A program made the translations under genes and the position numbers. The notes under the pieces are model-generated. The model made no database searches. It saw only the letters and a list, made by a program, of their open reading frames with translations, and was not told where the DNA came from. 64,000 nt of DNA, taken from Emiliania huxleyi CCMP1516 (lineage: Eukaryota > Haptophyta > Isochrysidales > Noelaerhabdaceae). Positions 31,047 through 41,195 of the stretch are shown here, piece after piece (position 1 is the stretch's first letter; each line of letters starts with the position of its first letter). Location of the stretch: NCBI RefSeq assembly GCF_000372725.1, contig NW_005200011.1, forward strand, positions 744,023 to 808,022. The letters run 5' to 3'.

Positions 31047-34000
31047 TCAGACGGCGCACTTGTCCTCCCGCTTCGGCTTGCGCGGCCGGCACGGCGCGCC
31101 GCAGCAGTACAGCAGCGCCGCGAGCGCGAGCGCCGCCCCACCGCACAGCGTGGCGCTCCACTGGCCCGGGCCCCCGCCTAGCAGCCCAAGCTCCGCCCCG
31201 CCGGCCGGCCCGTCCAGGCCGCCCTCCCCTCCCGCCTCGGCGCCGCAGAGACCGCACGAGTACCGGCAGCGCGCGAGCGCCTCAGACAGGGACTCGCGGC
31301 AGCCGCCCCGCCGCGCAAAGGCGACACACGACGGGCTCTTCCGCTCCGTGAGCAGCGCGTCCGCGTCGGCGCAATCTGCGCCCTCCTCTGCCTCTCCTTC
31401 TCGGTCCGCGTCGGCGGCGGCGGCCGCCTCGCCGCCGCCGACGCCGCCCGCGCCACGCTCCGCAGCCTTCCTCGGCCCGATCGCCTCCCGCTCCCGGCCC
31501 GCGCGCAGGGCGTCGAGCGACTGGTGGCGCCCCTCGGCCTTCTCCCTGGCCGCCCGGAGCGGGTGGTCGAGCTCGTCGTCGGAGAGGCCGCCTAGCTCAC
31601 AGCGCGGGGCGTGAAGAGACGCCGTCCGCCCCGCAGAGGCGCGTCCGTCGAGGCACGCCGCGCCCTGCGTCCCCGCCGTGAGCTCCTCCCCGTCCTCCTC
31701 CGGGTCGCGCGCCCGGTGCCCCCGCGCGTGTGGCCTGCCACGCCAAAGGGGGTTCGGGCGGTCAGGGCAGCCTCTGCGGCCGCCTCGGGCAACCATGTGT
31801 GTGTGCGTGTGTGTGCGTGCGATCTTCGTGTGTGTCGCAGCGCACGCACTTTGAGGGTTGCTGCCGCTGCGCCGCTGCCCACTTCCAGTCGCCGAGGTGG
31901 CGCTCCTGTTAATCCATGATGAATGGGTCAGCTATACCTGATAATGAACACACCTCCAGTCGCAGAGGCGGCGCTCCTCCGGCCGAAGCAGCTCGTCGAC
32001 GGGCTTGTCGCAGGTGCCTGGAGGGGGCGGCTCAGTCGAGGTGGCGAGAGCGGACGAGGTGGGAGGAAGGGGTCGCCCCGCGGCGTGCGCGTCATGACGT
32101 GGACCACGCACACCCGCACACGCAGCTTGGCTGCCCACGCCCCTGGCTGCCCGCACCTCGGCCGCGCCCTCTCGGCGCTGTCTCGGCTACCTCACACCGC
32201 ACGACTTTGCGCACGAGCTGCCCATGAAGAAGGGGTTGTTCTTGCACTCGCCCGTCTCCGCCCACGAGACGCAAGCGGCCATCGAGTCGACGCACACGCC
32301 AAACACCGTGCGCGAGCCCGCCAGCGCGGCGCGCGCGGCGCCGTCGTAGTCGCCGGCGCAGTAGGGCAGCCGCGCGCTCGCGTTGCAGCCGCGCGCCTTG
32401 AACGCGCTGCAAGAGCGATGTTACAGTGCTCCACAAGATGTTATCTGATCCAGATATTGTGGCGCGCCTCGTACGTGCGGCAGAGTGCGCCGTCGAGCAT
32501 CGCCAGGTGCTCGATGCAGAGCGCGTCGCGCTGTGGAGCGGAGGGCGACCCGTGGGAGGCGTGAGCTGGCGAGCCGGGCGGGGAGGGGAGCGGTGCTGCT
32601 GCTGCTGCTGCCTTCGAGACGGCGGCCCACCTGTCGGCGGGCGGCGTGAAGGCGCCAAAGAGGAAGTCGGGGCAGTCGCCCAGCGCGAGGTTCACGTGGT
32701 TCATCTTGTTGAAGTAGATCTTGGACGCCTGACCTCGGCCCGTCTCGGGTGATCTCGCGTCATCTCGCCTCGGCGTTGAAGTAGACCTCGGGGGCGATCT
32801 CGGGTGATCTCGCGCCTTCTCGCCGGGCTCGAAGGCCGGGCGGCCGAGCGTGTAGTCTGCGCCGTAGTGCAGGATGGGCGGCGCGCGGCCAAGGAAGGGC
32901 TCGTACCTGTCCGCGGGGCGTGCCGTGTGACCAGACGCTGGTTCGCAGCGCGCGGCCAGAGGCTTTTGGCCCGCGCCCGGGGTAGAGCATCACGTCCCGC
33001 CGCACTCGGTGGGTGACTCCGACGGTGGCGGCGGCAAAGACGTAGCCGTACATCTCCGAATGCCACATCGACTGCTTCTTGCGGACCGGCACCAAGTGCG
33101 CGTCCTGGAGCGGAGCACACACGGCTCAGGCTGGGACTCAACTGATCGTGCACGAGTCTCGCCCAAGTCTCGCGGGAAGACTGGGACCGAATGCAGCGGA
33201 CACGGCGTGAAGACCGCTGAGCGCAGGAGAACACGCCTCGGCTCGAGCGCGCGCAAGAAGGAGAGGAGTGCGTAGAGGAGTGCGCATCTGGGTGCGCAAC
33301 CTCAGGCTTGAGCTGCGACATCGACTCCTGGTAAAAGACGTCCGGCTCCTTGTGCGCAAAGGCGCGCACCTGCGGAGCGCGGGCGGTGTGGGCGGGTGTG
33401 GGCGGTGTGGGCGGCGGTGTGGGCGGTGTGGGCGGTGTGGGCGGCGTGCGGTGGGCGGGTAGGCGGCACGGGCGTGCCTTCTTTGTAAAGTCGAGCCAGA
33501 GGGGCGCGATGCGGCGGAGGTCCTCGGCGTGGAAGATGTGGAAGCCGCCCACCTGTGACCAGCGAGGAAGAGTGGCGTGAAGCGGGGGTGTGGAGGCCGC
33601 CCACCTGGCGCGAGGCACGTCGCTGTGACCACCCGCTGCTCACGCCTTCACAGCCAGGCTGTGAAGCCGGGGGAGCCGCGAGCGGCCCTCCCTCTCGCCG
33701 GCGCGTCCTCTTGTCTTCTGTCCCGCTCTAGCCGCAGTCCTGCGCGAGGCGCGGCAGCAGCGACTCGTCGAGGAAGCGCCTTGCAAAGCCGCTCTCGGTG
33801 CCGACGAGGTAGGTGTACTCGGCGGAGACGACGACGCCTCGCGCCGCGCCGAGGGCGAGGTGATCGACGGGCGCGCGGAACACCATGTCCGCGTCCGTCA
33901 TGAGCACAAACTCGTCCTGACGTGGCGGCCGGGCGCAGCCCGAATGTCAGCGGCGGCGCGGTGGATGCTGGGGCTGCCGTCGGCGGCGGCGGCCGGGAGG

Positions 34001-34580
34001 GAGCACCCACGGGCCGGGGCGGCGATGGCGAGGGTGCAGCGGTGGCGAGGGTGCAGCGGTGGTGCGGAGGAAGAGGGCGGAGGGCGTGCGGCTGCACCTC
34101 TCCGTCAGGCAGCGGCGGTCGCTCCGCAAGCCACGCCATGACGGAGTAAGGCTTGTTGTACGAGGGGTACCTTGTGTGGAGGCGTCGTGGAGAGCGTCGT
34201 GGTTGAGACGCGGCGTGCACGCGGTGCTAGGGCGTGTGGTCTGACGAGGACCGATGGCGGTGGAGCTGTAAAGAGTGAACTTTGCAGCGGTCAGGGCCGC
34301 ACCCCTTCTCGTCGACGAGCGGATCGTCCCGCATATTGCGGTGAACAAAGGTGTGCGGCGCGAGAGCGAGGTTCGCCTCTGAATACGCCTCCCGCTCCTT
34401 GCCCGCGCACGCCAGCAGCCTCGACAGGTTTGCCGTCTTGCCAAAACCAGAGAGCTCCATCGAGTAGACGAGAGCAGCAGTGTGCCAGTCGAAGAGGTGA
34501 TTGCACTCGGCGGAGAACACGACCTGCAGCGGTCGCGCAGCTGCGATCGCCCAAAGTGAGAGAGTCAGCATGGCCGCCAT
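31047..34580 (-). CDS. Peptidyl-Ser/Hyp glycosyltransferase-like protein with ShKT modules and C-terminal membrane anchor
   Basis: ATG at 34580 gives a signal peptide (MLTLSLWAIAAARP) followed by LQVVFSAECNHLFDWHTAAL, the start of the SGT1/HPAT-type family (CAZy GT95/GT96: arabinosylation of hydroxyproline or alpha-galactosylation of serine in extensin-like motifs). Later exons: YPSYNKPYSVMAWLAE, DEFVLMTDADMVFRAPVDHL with the DxD metal site, YTYLVGTESGFARRFLDE, VGGFHIFHAEDLRRIAPLWL, MWHSEMYGYVFAAATVGVTH, EPFLGRAPPILHYGADYTLG and IYFNKMNHVNLALGDCPDFL. Then CVDSMAACVSWAETGECKNN..SCAKSCG and SCVAFARRGGCRESL..CGLC form two ShKT cysteine modules, followed by a C-terminal helix (LCGGAALALAALLYCCGAPC) and stop at 31047. 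Introns contain minisatellites. It is expected in the ER/Golgi lumen. Exon joints were read by homology, not proven. Confidence 0.75.
32735..32825. repeat. Intronic CGAGATCACCCGAGAT-type repeat with a copied exon start
   Basis: Within an intron of the glycosyltransferase gene GATCTCGGGTGATCTCGCG repeats. On the minus strand GTCTACTTCAAC(GCC) occurs about 60 bp before the real exon start ATCTACTTCAACAAGATG, as if the exon edge had been duplicated into the intron. Confidence 0.6.
33386..33462. repeat. GGGCGGTGT intronic minisatellite
   Basis: About eight units of GGGCGGTGTG or GGGCGGGTGT in an intron of the glycosyltransferase gene. Confidence 0.85.
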
Positions 34581-34866
34581 TCTCGTCGGCACATTACGCC
34601 AGCATGGTTGACTCTTGCCCGGCCAAGAAAAAGAAAGGAAATTGCAAATCCAGCCTTACCAAACTCCAAGTGCTCAAAAGAGCGCCCCATCCCAGTGCCG
34701 GGCAAAAAGCAAAATAGAGAAAGGGTGGCGCTCAACAAAATAACGAATCAAAAGATACCACAATTGTCCCTTACAGACGGAGAGAGAGGTTTGTCAAAAA
34801 TCTCTCTCTCAGACGGACCACGTACATGTGTATCAGGCAGCTGCGGGTAATCAAAGCAGTGGTGCC
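34581..34866. other. Spacer between glycosyltransferase and SDR-like genes
   Basis: Contains a short inverted repeat around 34779-34812 (GAGAGAGAGG..CTCTCTCTC). No gene seen. Confidence 0.45.
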
Positions 34867-35694
34867 TCACAGCTCGGGCGAGAAGAAGACGGGATATGCC
34901 TGGTCAGCCACCGGAAAGCGCGCCTTGGCAGCCTCGAGCTCCGCCTGCGAGAAGATTTCGTGGAGCCCATTTGGAGCCTCCGCAGCCGGCGCTGCGGCGA
35001 TGCCGGCGACGACGCAGCCCAGCTCATGCGAGAGCGGCGAAGAGCGCGGCTCGGCGAGCCGTTCCGGGTGGCTGCGGTTGAAGCGGAGGCCGAGCCGAAC
35101 CTCGTGCACCTTGAGGGGCGAGGCGTGCGTCTCGGAGCGTAGCGCGGCGGCGAGGCCCCACACGGCCTGCGCGTTAATCTGCCCGAGCGGAGAGCGGGAG
35201 TCCCCGCCCGCGCCGCCGGTGACGAACGTGTAGCTCGCGCCCTCCACGGCCTCGAGCCGCGGGACGAGGAGTCGGCAAGCGGCAAATTGCATCGTCGGCA
35301 GCAGAGCCGCCTGCTCCGCGAACTGCTCGTGCGTCAGCGAGAGCAGCTTGCCGCGCAGCGAGCCGAGAGTGTTGGTCTCGTCGCACGAGCCCTTGGGGCC
35401 CGCCCACCAACGGACGGCGCTGTGCGTGACGACGTGATCTAAGGCGCCACCGGTTATCTCCATCGCCGCCGCTACTGTCTGCTCGGCCTCATCGGCCAAC
35501 ATCGAGCCGTGCAGAGGAATCAGCCGCTCCGGGCGGCCAAGGTCTTCGCTCAGGGCTTCGAGCCTGGCCTTGTGCCTTGAGTTGACGATGACCGTCGCGC
35601 CCGCGCGAAGGAGACCGCGAGCCAAGCCAGTGCCAATCACCCCAGCGCCGCCAACGACCCAGGCGTAGGTGCCTGTGAGCGCGCGTGCAGCCAT
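34867..35694 (-). CDS. Short-chain dehydrogenase/reductase-like protein, probably atypical
   Basis: Intact 275-residue frame with ATG at 35694 and no intron needed. The N terminus has a Rossmann nucleotide-binding motif (WVVGGAGVIGTGLARGL, GxxxGxG), then TVIVNSRHKARLEALSEDLG, consistent with NADP(H) use, and a DHVVTHSAVRWW strand in the position of the usual NNAG. The region after SYTFVTGGAGGDSR, where SDRs have the YxxxK catalytic pair, reads INAQAVWGLAAALRSE, so Tyr and Lys are missing. It may be a non-catalytic or altered SDR. Length is normal for the classical family. Confidence 0.75.
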   Translation of the reverse strand: MAARALTGTYAWVVGGAGVIGTGLARGLLRAGATVIVNSRHKARLEALSEDLGRPERLIPLHGSMLADEAEQTVAAAMEITGGALDHVVTHSAVRWWAGPKGSCDETNTLGSLRGKLLSLTHEQFAEQAALLPTMQFAACRLLVPRLEAVEGASYTFVTGGAGGDSRSPLGQINAQAVWGLAAALRSETHASPLKVHEVRLGLRFNRSHPERLAEPRSSPLSHELGCVVAGIAAAPAAEAPNGLHEIFSQAELEAAKARFPVADQAYPVFFSPEL

Positions 35695-35779
35695 CGCGCA
35701 GGCGACCAGTTAGTTGTTGCAGCACCGCTGGTGATGGAGATGAAAGCGAGTGCGACACGTTTTCTTTTTCTTTTCTTTG

Positions 35780-36105
35780 GAAGTCCAGACTGGCTGTTCT
35801 TCACCTTCCTACATACATACATACATGGAAGTCTAGCCACCTTCGCCCACCCACCGCGCTGGTGTGATAGCGCGCGCGAAAAGGTTTTTGCTCGCCTTCC
35901 CTGGGACCCCGTGTTGCGAGAGAGATATTTTTAGCAATACCAATGGGCTCCAGGCCCCAAATGACGTGTGAGTGTTAGAGTTGTTTGTGTTGCGTGACTG
36001 TCTCTGTGCGATTTCGGGCTCGGGGTTGTGCATTTATGTGAATTCATTCGCTGGTGTCCAGTCCGAGCCTGGCAGTTCTTCACCTTCGATACATACACAT
36101 ACCTT
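35780..36105 (+). mobile_element. Two family D 3' ends flanking a MITE-like module
   Basis: 35783-35825 (CCAGACTGGCTGTTCTTCAC plus a TACATACATACATACAT tail) and 36050-36105 (GGTGTCCAGTCCGAGCCTGG plus an ATACATACACATACC tail) are the same 3' end with different TAC-rich tails. Between them, 35919-35985 holds GAGAGAGATATTTTTAGCAA then TACCA, and a block (GGGCTCCAGGCCCCAAATGA then CGTGTGAGTGTTAGAGTTGT) repeated at 49522-49562. Confidence 0.65.
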
Positions 36106-36164
36106 CCCCAGAGTGTGATCTGTCTGCCTTTGTTTGTTTCATACGTGATAGAGAGCTCTCACGC

Positions 36165-36240
36165 CGCGCGTAGGGCCCCTAGGGGCCTAGAGAACACAAC
36201 CCTCTCTCTCTTTTCTCCCAGTAAGCTAAAAGTACGTACG
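36165..36240. repeat. ~72-bp repeat, inverted relative to 55007-55082
   Basis: CGTAGGGCCCCTAGGGGCCT, AGAACACAACC, CTCTCTCTTTTCTCCCAGTA, AGCTAAAAGTACGTAC: the same sequence occurs in reverse complement at 55007-55082, almost unchanged. The class is unknown; the near-identity suggests a recent copy. Confidence 0.85.
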
Positions 36241-36342
36241 TGATACGATAACACCGAAAAGGCGCACTCAAAAAGAGGAGAGCAGACGACACGAAGTTAT
36301 ACGCTACTCAAGCAAAAGGGAGCTCCGCGGCAGCGGCTTCAT

Positions 36343-38273
36343 TCACTCGCTCGCCTTTGCGAGGAGGGTGCGCAGCACGTCGGCGTTCCGCCGAACCTGA
36401 AGAGGGCGGGCCAAGGCATAACCACGTGGAGCTACGCAGTCCACCCACCAACTATTTATAGGGCAGGTGACGCGCCTTGTGCTGCGCCGCCAAGCACGCA
36501 GCGTTGATCTCAAGCGGTGGCAGCGTCACCGCGTTGAGGTAGGGGAAGTCGGCCGCCGTCATGGCTGGGAGGATGGGGTCAGGGCCCGCCGCCCAGTTCG
36601 GGAGGGCCTCAGACAGCGAGGCGAGCGGCTCCTGCGTGCGTGGTGAGGCTAGTGATGTAGGACGTGTGAGAGACGGACTTGTCCGAGGTGATGGCCCGCC
36701 CGCTCCCAGCCGAGCGGCTCACCTGGCCCTGCAGGTAGAGCGCCTCCAGCGTGTACGGACTCGTCCCGAGGTACGCATTGGCGCGCACCTAGAGCGACGC
36801 GGATGTAGGTCGACGCTTCTGCCACCTCCCCGGGCGTCTGTTTAGCACGCGCTCGCGCACCGCCACACCGCGCAGCAGGATCGAGTTGCCTGCCGAGGGG
36901 TCGTTGAGCGCCGCGCGGACGGAAGGCCACAGCGCCTCGTCAAAGACCTGCAGCGTCCCATTTGGCAGCCGCGGCCAGAGGCTGAAGCAGTGGTTGTCGC
37001 CGACGGCTGGCGTGGGGCCCGGGTTGACACCAAAGAGGTGCGCGAGGCTGCTGCGCTCGATGCCGGCGCCGCTGGTCGACCACATTGCGAGCACGTTTGG
37101 CACGCCGCGGCGGAGCAGCCCGACGATGCCCGAGTTGTCGATTAAAGCGCCATCGAGCAGCGCGGCCTTCGCGGGCCGGAAGAAGGCGTCCGACGGCGGC
37201 GAGACCCACCAGCCGCGGAGCCGCATCTGCGACTGATAGAACATCTGCACCGCCGTACTCTCGAGCGACCCGGGCTCGAGCCCTGTGAGCGAGTTGAGCT
37301 CGGTCGAGCAGAGGCGGCCGTCGTGCTGCCGCAGCTGGTATGGCGAGCCAAGGAACGAGGAGGCAGCCGCGTCCGAGAGCACGCGGTGCGCGTTATAAGC
37401 TTGCGGCTGGAAGAAGGGACCGTGCGCAAAGATCCCGTGGGCCAGGAGCTTGAAGTTGTCGTTGGCGACGTGGGAAGAGCCGGCGCCGCCGCGGCCGGCC
37501 GGGATGTCCGCGTAGATCATCGCACTCTTGTCGATTACGCCCGGGGTGGGGTGGAGTGGCACGCCTGCGTCGAGCGCCTCGGTGGGGACGGCCGAGAGGT
37601 CAACCAGCGCAGCGCCGGTGGTGATGGGCGAGGGGCCGGCGGAGGCGGAGAAGCCGTCGAACCCGTAGTAAGCCGAGAAGTGGTCGATGAAGCACGCCCA
37701 CAGCGGGTTGCCCGACACGAGGCACGGCAGGAAGGCGTCACCAAAGGTCGCACACCATTGCTCGCACGAGCGAACCGCTGCCGCCGTCTCCTCCGGCCCC
37801 GCCGCCTCGACGCCGCCATCGGTGGTCGCCTCCTCGGAGATTGCGATGCATGAGGCACACTGGGCGACGCGCGGAAGGTCGAAGAGACGGCCGGCGTCCT
37901 GCAGGCCGTAGTTGTCCGCCGGGGGCTCGAGGTGCCGGAGCGCGCTTGCGTTGGCGCTGGCATACTTGTCGAGCGGAGGCACCCACAGCTTCTCGCCATT
38001 CGTCCACAGGTTGTGAGCGACCGCGCCGGCAGAGATGGTGGAGATCAGCAGGTTCTCGCCGGCCTCGCGGAGGCCAAGCGTGGAGAGCTCCTCGAGGTGA
38101 CAGACGTGGTTCACGATGCCGCTCAGAGCGCCGCCGGAGAGCGCGAGGCCAACTGCGGGCGAGGCGATCTTGACGCCGTTGTGCGAGGCGAGCTGGTACG
38201 ACTGAATCACGACGCCGATGGTGGTTAGGCCGGTAAGTGCGATCCAGGCGCGGTAGAGGGTTCCGATGGGCAT
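36343..38273 (-). CDS. Patatin/cytosolic phospholipase A2-like membrane protein, three or more exons
   Basis: ATG at 38273 gives an N-terminal hydrophobic helix (WIALTGLTTIGVVIQSY). The domain resembles the patatin/cPLA2 lipid acyl hydrolase fold: VGLALSGGALSGIVNHVCHL (oxyanion-type GG), LISTISAGAVAHNLW at the position of the GxSxG nucleophile elbow, and ALLDGALIDNSGIVGLLRRG, matching the catalytic DG-x-x-x-DN-G segment. Further exons add VRANAYLGTSPYTLEALYLQ (ending at ~36735), ALPNWAAGPDPILPAMTAAD, FPYLNAVTLPPLEINAACLA (~36460-36595) and, through a likely GC-AG intron, VRRNADVLRTLLAKASE-stop at 36343. The elbow is TISAG rather than GxSxG, so activity is uncertain. Divergent from the b5-reductase-like gene. 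Confidence 0.65.
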
Positions 38274-38394
38274 GTTGCTCGAGTAAGGTTTGGGCGTCCG
38301 AGGGCCGCAGCGTGTCAAGAGCGTGGGAGCAAGAATCCACGAATTTTTTCTTCCGTGTGGAAACCAATCGTTGCTCCGTCTCCCTTCTCGACTG

Positions 38395-39660
38395 TAAAAG
38401 AAAGAAAACGGACAAGCCAAGGGAGGGATGGGAGGACGGCACGCCGCCACCACACAGGGATTTTAAGGAGAGGGGTGTGGTGCACTAGCCGTCGCCCAGC
38501 CTTCAGAGAGAGAGAGAGAGAGAGATTGTTTTTGTTTTTGCCTTCATGCCACCTCGCGGTCGCCCCACTTCGTAAAAAAAGAAAGAAAACAGACAACCCA
38601 AACGAGGGATAGGGGATGTGGGAGTCCACCGTGCACCGCGCTGCGAGCCTGTCGTGTCCCTTGAAAGTTGAAAACAGACACCCCAAACGAGGGATAGGGG
38701 AGGGAGGAGGACAGGGTCCCCACCTGCACGAGCAGGATTTTGGAAGGACGATCAGGGGGACAGGTGGGGCTCTCCTGCTCCTGACAAGGGACACGACAGG
38801 CTCGCTCGCAGCGCGGTGCACGGTGGAATCCCAACTCCACTGGCGGTCCCATCTCAGTCTAGCGACCTTCCTCCGGCTTCTCACCGGCAGAAGTCTCTCA
38901 CTACCACGGGCACACTGAGGAAACAGGGGTGGCAGGGGCGGCGGCATGAGTCTCCCACATACTATGCGGGCCTCACTAGAGGTGCGGCCTGCGCGTGTCC
39001 TAAAAAAGAAAGAAAGAAAACAGACAACCCAAGGGAGGGATGGGAGGACGGCACGCCGCCACCACACAGGGATTTTAAGGAGAGGAGTGTGATGCGCTAG
39101 CCGTCGCCCACCCTAGGGAGTCTGCCTCTTCCTATCTCTTTTCGCAGTCTCTCGCCGATTCTCGCTGCAACCTTCATGCCACCTCGCGGCCGTCCCACTC
39201 TCGTCGTTCTCTCCCTTGTCACTTCCTCCTCTGTCGCGTCATTCTCTTCTGCCTCGTCCTGCGCCGCCGCCGCCTGCCGTTCCCTTGTTCTCTCGGCTTC
39301 TTTCGCCTTTCGGCGCAGCTCCGCCCTCCTTGCTGCATATCCTGGCCCCTCGAGTCTATCGAGCTCCCCTCGCGCAAGGACCACATTTCTGACTCCCACT
39401 CCGATCATTTGCCTCCAGGTCATGTTGTTGCTCAGGTCCACTCTCTCTTCGAACACTCGTACCTCTACGGATGATGCCGGCGCTGGGGTCCCCTTCGGAT
39501 GCATCGTGACATCTGACAACTGAATTTCCACTGGTTCGTCCTCCTCGGAGTCATCTTCCCCGTCCTCCTTCCGTTCGGCTCTTCGCTCGGTACGTTCGGT
39601 GTGGCTCACCCTCCATGCCGTGAACAGGCGCTTTATCCACCCTCTATTCTTCTCGCGTGT
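38395..39660 (-). mobile_element. Head-to-tail array of four truncated retroelements (families A, C, C, A)
   Basis: Four 3' tails in the same orientation: 38395 (AAAAGAAAGAAAAC), ~38572 (AAAAAAAGAAAGAAAACAGA), ~38668 (GAAAACAGACACC) and ~39001 (AAAAAAGAAAGAAAGAAAAC). Copies 1 and 4 are family A (CACACAGGGATTTTAAGGAG, CTTCATGCCACCTCGCGG). Copies 2-3 are family C (CCCCAAACGAGGGATAGGGG, GGGTCCCCACCTGCACGAGC). Copy 4 still encodes REKNRGWIKRLFTAWRVSH and ELDRLEGPGYAARRAE. A (GA)n run at 38504-38524 marks an internal break in copy 1. The array fills the space between two divergent genes. Confidence 0.85.
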
Positions 39661-39710
39661 CCTCGCCCTTCGACTGTTTGCGCCTTCGGTTTGTTTTGTG
39701 TGTGGCACCA

Positions 39711-40907
39711 ATGCGGCCAGGAAGAAGCACGGCGCAGGCTTGTCTGCACTCACGTCGGATGCTCGCCGCCAGCCTCACCACAGCCTCGGTGCCGCCGGCC
39801 GACACCTGCAGCGCCGCGGGGTCACTGCCTTATACGCTGACAAACAAGACTCGCTTGAGCCCCGACTCGTGGCTGCTGCGTTTTGCCTTGCCGCGCCGGT
39901 ACCTGGGCGACGACCCCTCGCTGCCGACGTGCCTCAAGGTCTTACATCCCGAGGGCACGGACGAGGCCGGCCGGCCCAAGCGCCTCGAGAAGAGCTACTC
40001 TCCGGTCTCGCATCCAGCCACCGAGGGCTCTGTCGACTTGGTTGTCAAGGCATATGAGCCGCGGCCGGGCGGCGGCGTCGGCACATGGCTGTGCGGCCTC
40101 GAGGAGGGTGCCGTGATGCATGCGGTTCTCAAGGCCAAGCGGGTCATGCACGGCGACGCGGCGGTCGTTGGCCGCTGGCAGCACGTCGGCCTCGTCGGCG
40201 GTGGCACCGGCATCGCGCCGCTGCTGCAGATTGCGCGCATCCTGCTCGAGGACACCGGCAGCGCTCCGGCGGCGAGCGTGCGGCTGCTTAGCGTGAACCG
40301 GCGCGAGGAGGACATACTTGCGAGGCAGGTGCGGCGCCCACCGCTTGGCGCGCTTCTGCATCGCTACCTGCCCCGAGAAGCGGGCGAGACGCCCTCGCGC
40401 ACGCACAGCGCAGCAGCAGCCAGCGGCTTGGCACCATTGCAGCACCGGTGGCTCGCAGAGCGCATACGAAGCCCCGACACAGCCCTCTTCACCCTACCCA
40501 CTCTGGATGCACGCGCCGAGGTGTCCGGGCACAGTGAGGCTTTGCGCGATGCGGTGCGCTGACCACGCTGAACCCCGCTCTGCCGTCAGGAGCTCGAAGC
40601 ACTGGCCGCCGCGCACCCGGACCGCTTCCGAGTGAGCTACTCGCTGACTGCGCCGCCGGCGGGATGGGAGGGCCTCACGGGGAGGGGGTCGGCGGAGCTC
40701 ATCACGGCGGCGCTGCCGCCTCCGCGCGGCGACGGCAGCACGATGGTGCTGGTCTGCGGCACGGACGGCTTCGTCGAGCTGTGGGGGGGTCCGGTGGCGC
40801 GCGCGCCCAAGCAGCCGGGCGAGAAGAAGGGCGCGAAGGTGCAGGGCCCGCTCCTCGGGCTCCTCGCCGAGGCCGGCTTCGACGCGTCCGAGGTGTTCAA
40901 GTACTGA
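39711..40907 (+). CDS. NADH-cytochrome b5 reductase-like FAD/NAD oxidoreductase, two exons
   Basis: ATG at 39711, with a basic N terminus that could be an organelle-targeting peptide (MRPGRSTAQACLHSRRMLAA). The FNR-type fold shows SPDSWLLRFALPRRYLG, the FAD motif EKSYSPVSHP (RxYSxxS class), then PGGGVGTWLCGLEEGAVMHA and the NAD(P) motif VGLVGGGTGIAPLLQIARIL. A GT-AG intron (40329-40589; GGCAG|GTGCGG to GTCAG|GAG) joins ILARQ to ELEALAAAHPDRFRVSY in phase 0. The C terminus has MVLVCGTDGFVELWGG and ends DASEVFKY at 40907, like the CGPP..M and terminal aromatic of the family. Role: electron transfer from NAD(P)H to cytochrome b5 or a similar acceptor. The ORF begins about 50 bp after the retroelement array. 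Confidence 0.85.
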
Positions 40908-41195
40908 CCGGGGAGAGAGGACGCGGCGCCTGGCATGAACGCACATCGCACACATGCGCGAGCATTTCCTGTGCATTGTCAAATGGGAGAATGGGTTTGG
41001 CGCGCCCCATATCGGTGTGTGCGTGTGTGCGTCATTATTCGCGGCGGCTGCGGGCTCTGCCTCGGGGCTGGCGCTTACCGGATACCGCTTTTTATCCTTT
41101 TTATTTTCGGCAAAAAGTCATAGCCTGACGCTATAGCGTGTGTAGGGTGCTGGATGGAGGACGGGTACGAAGTACGATGCACTAGCCCCAGCCGT
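40908..41195. other. 3' flank of the b5-reductase-like gene
   Basis: Contains ATATCGGTGTGTGCGTGTGT at 41010, similar to motifs near 51960. No gene seen. Confidence 0.45.
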
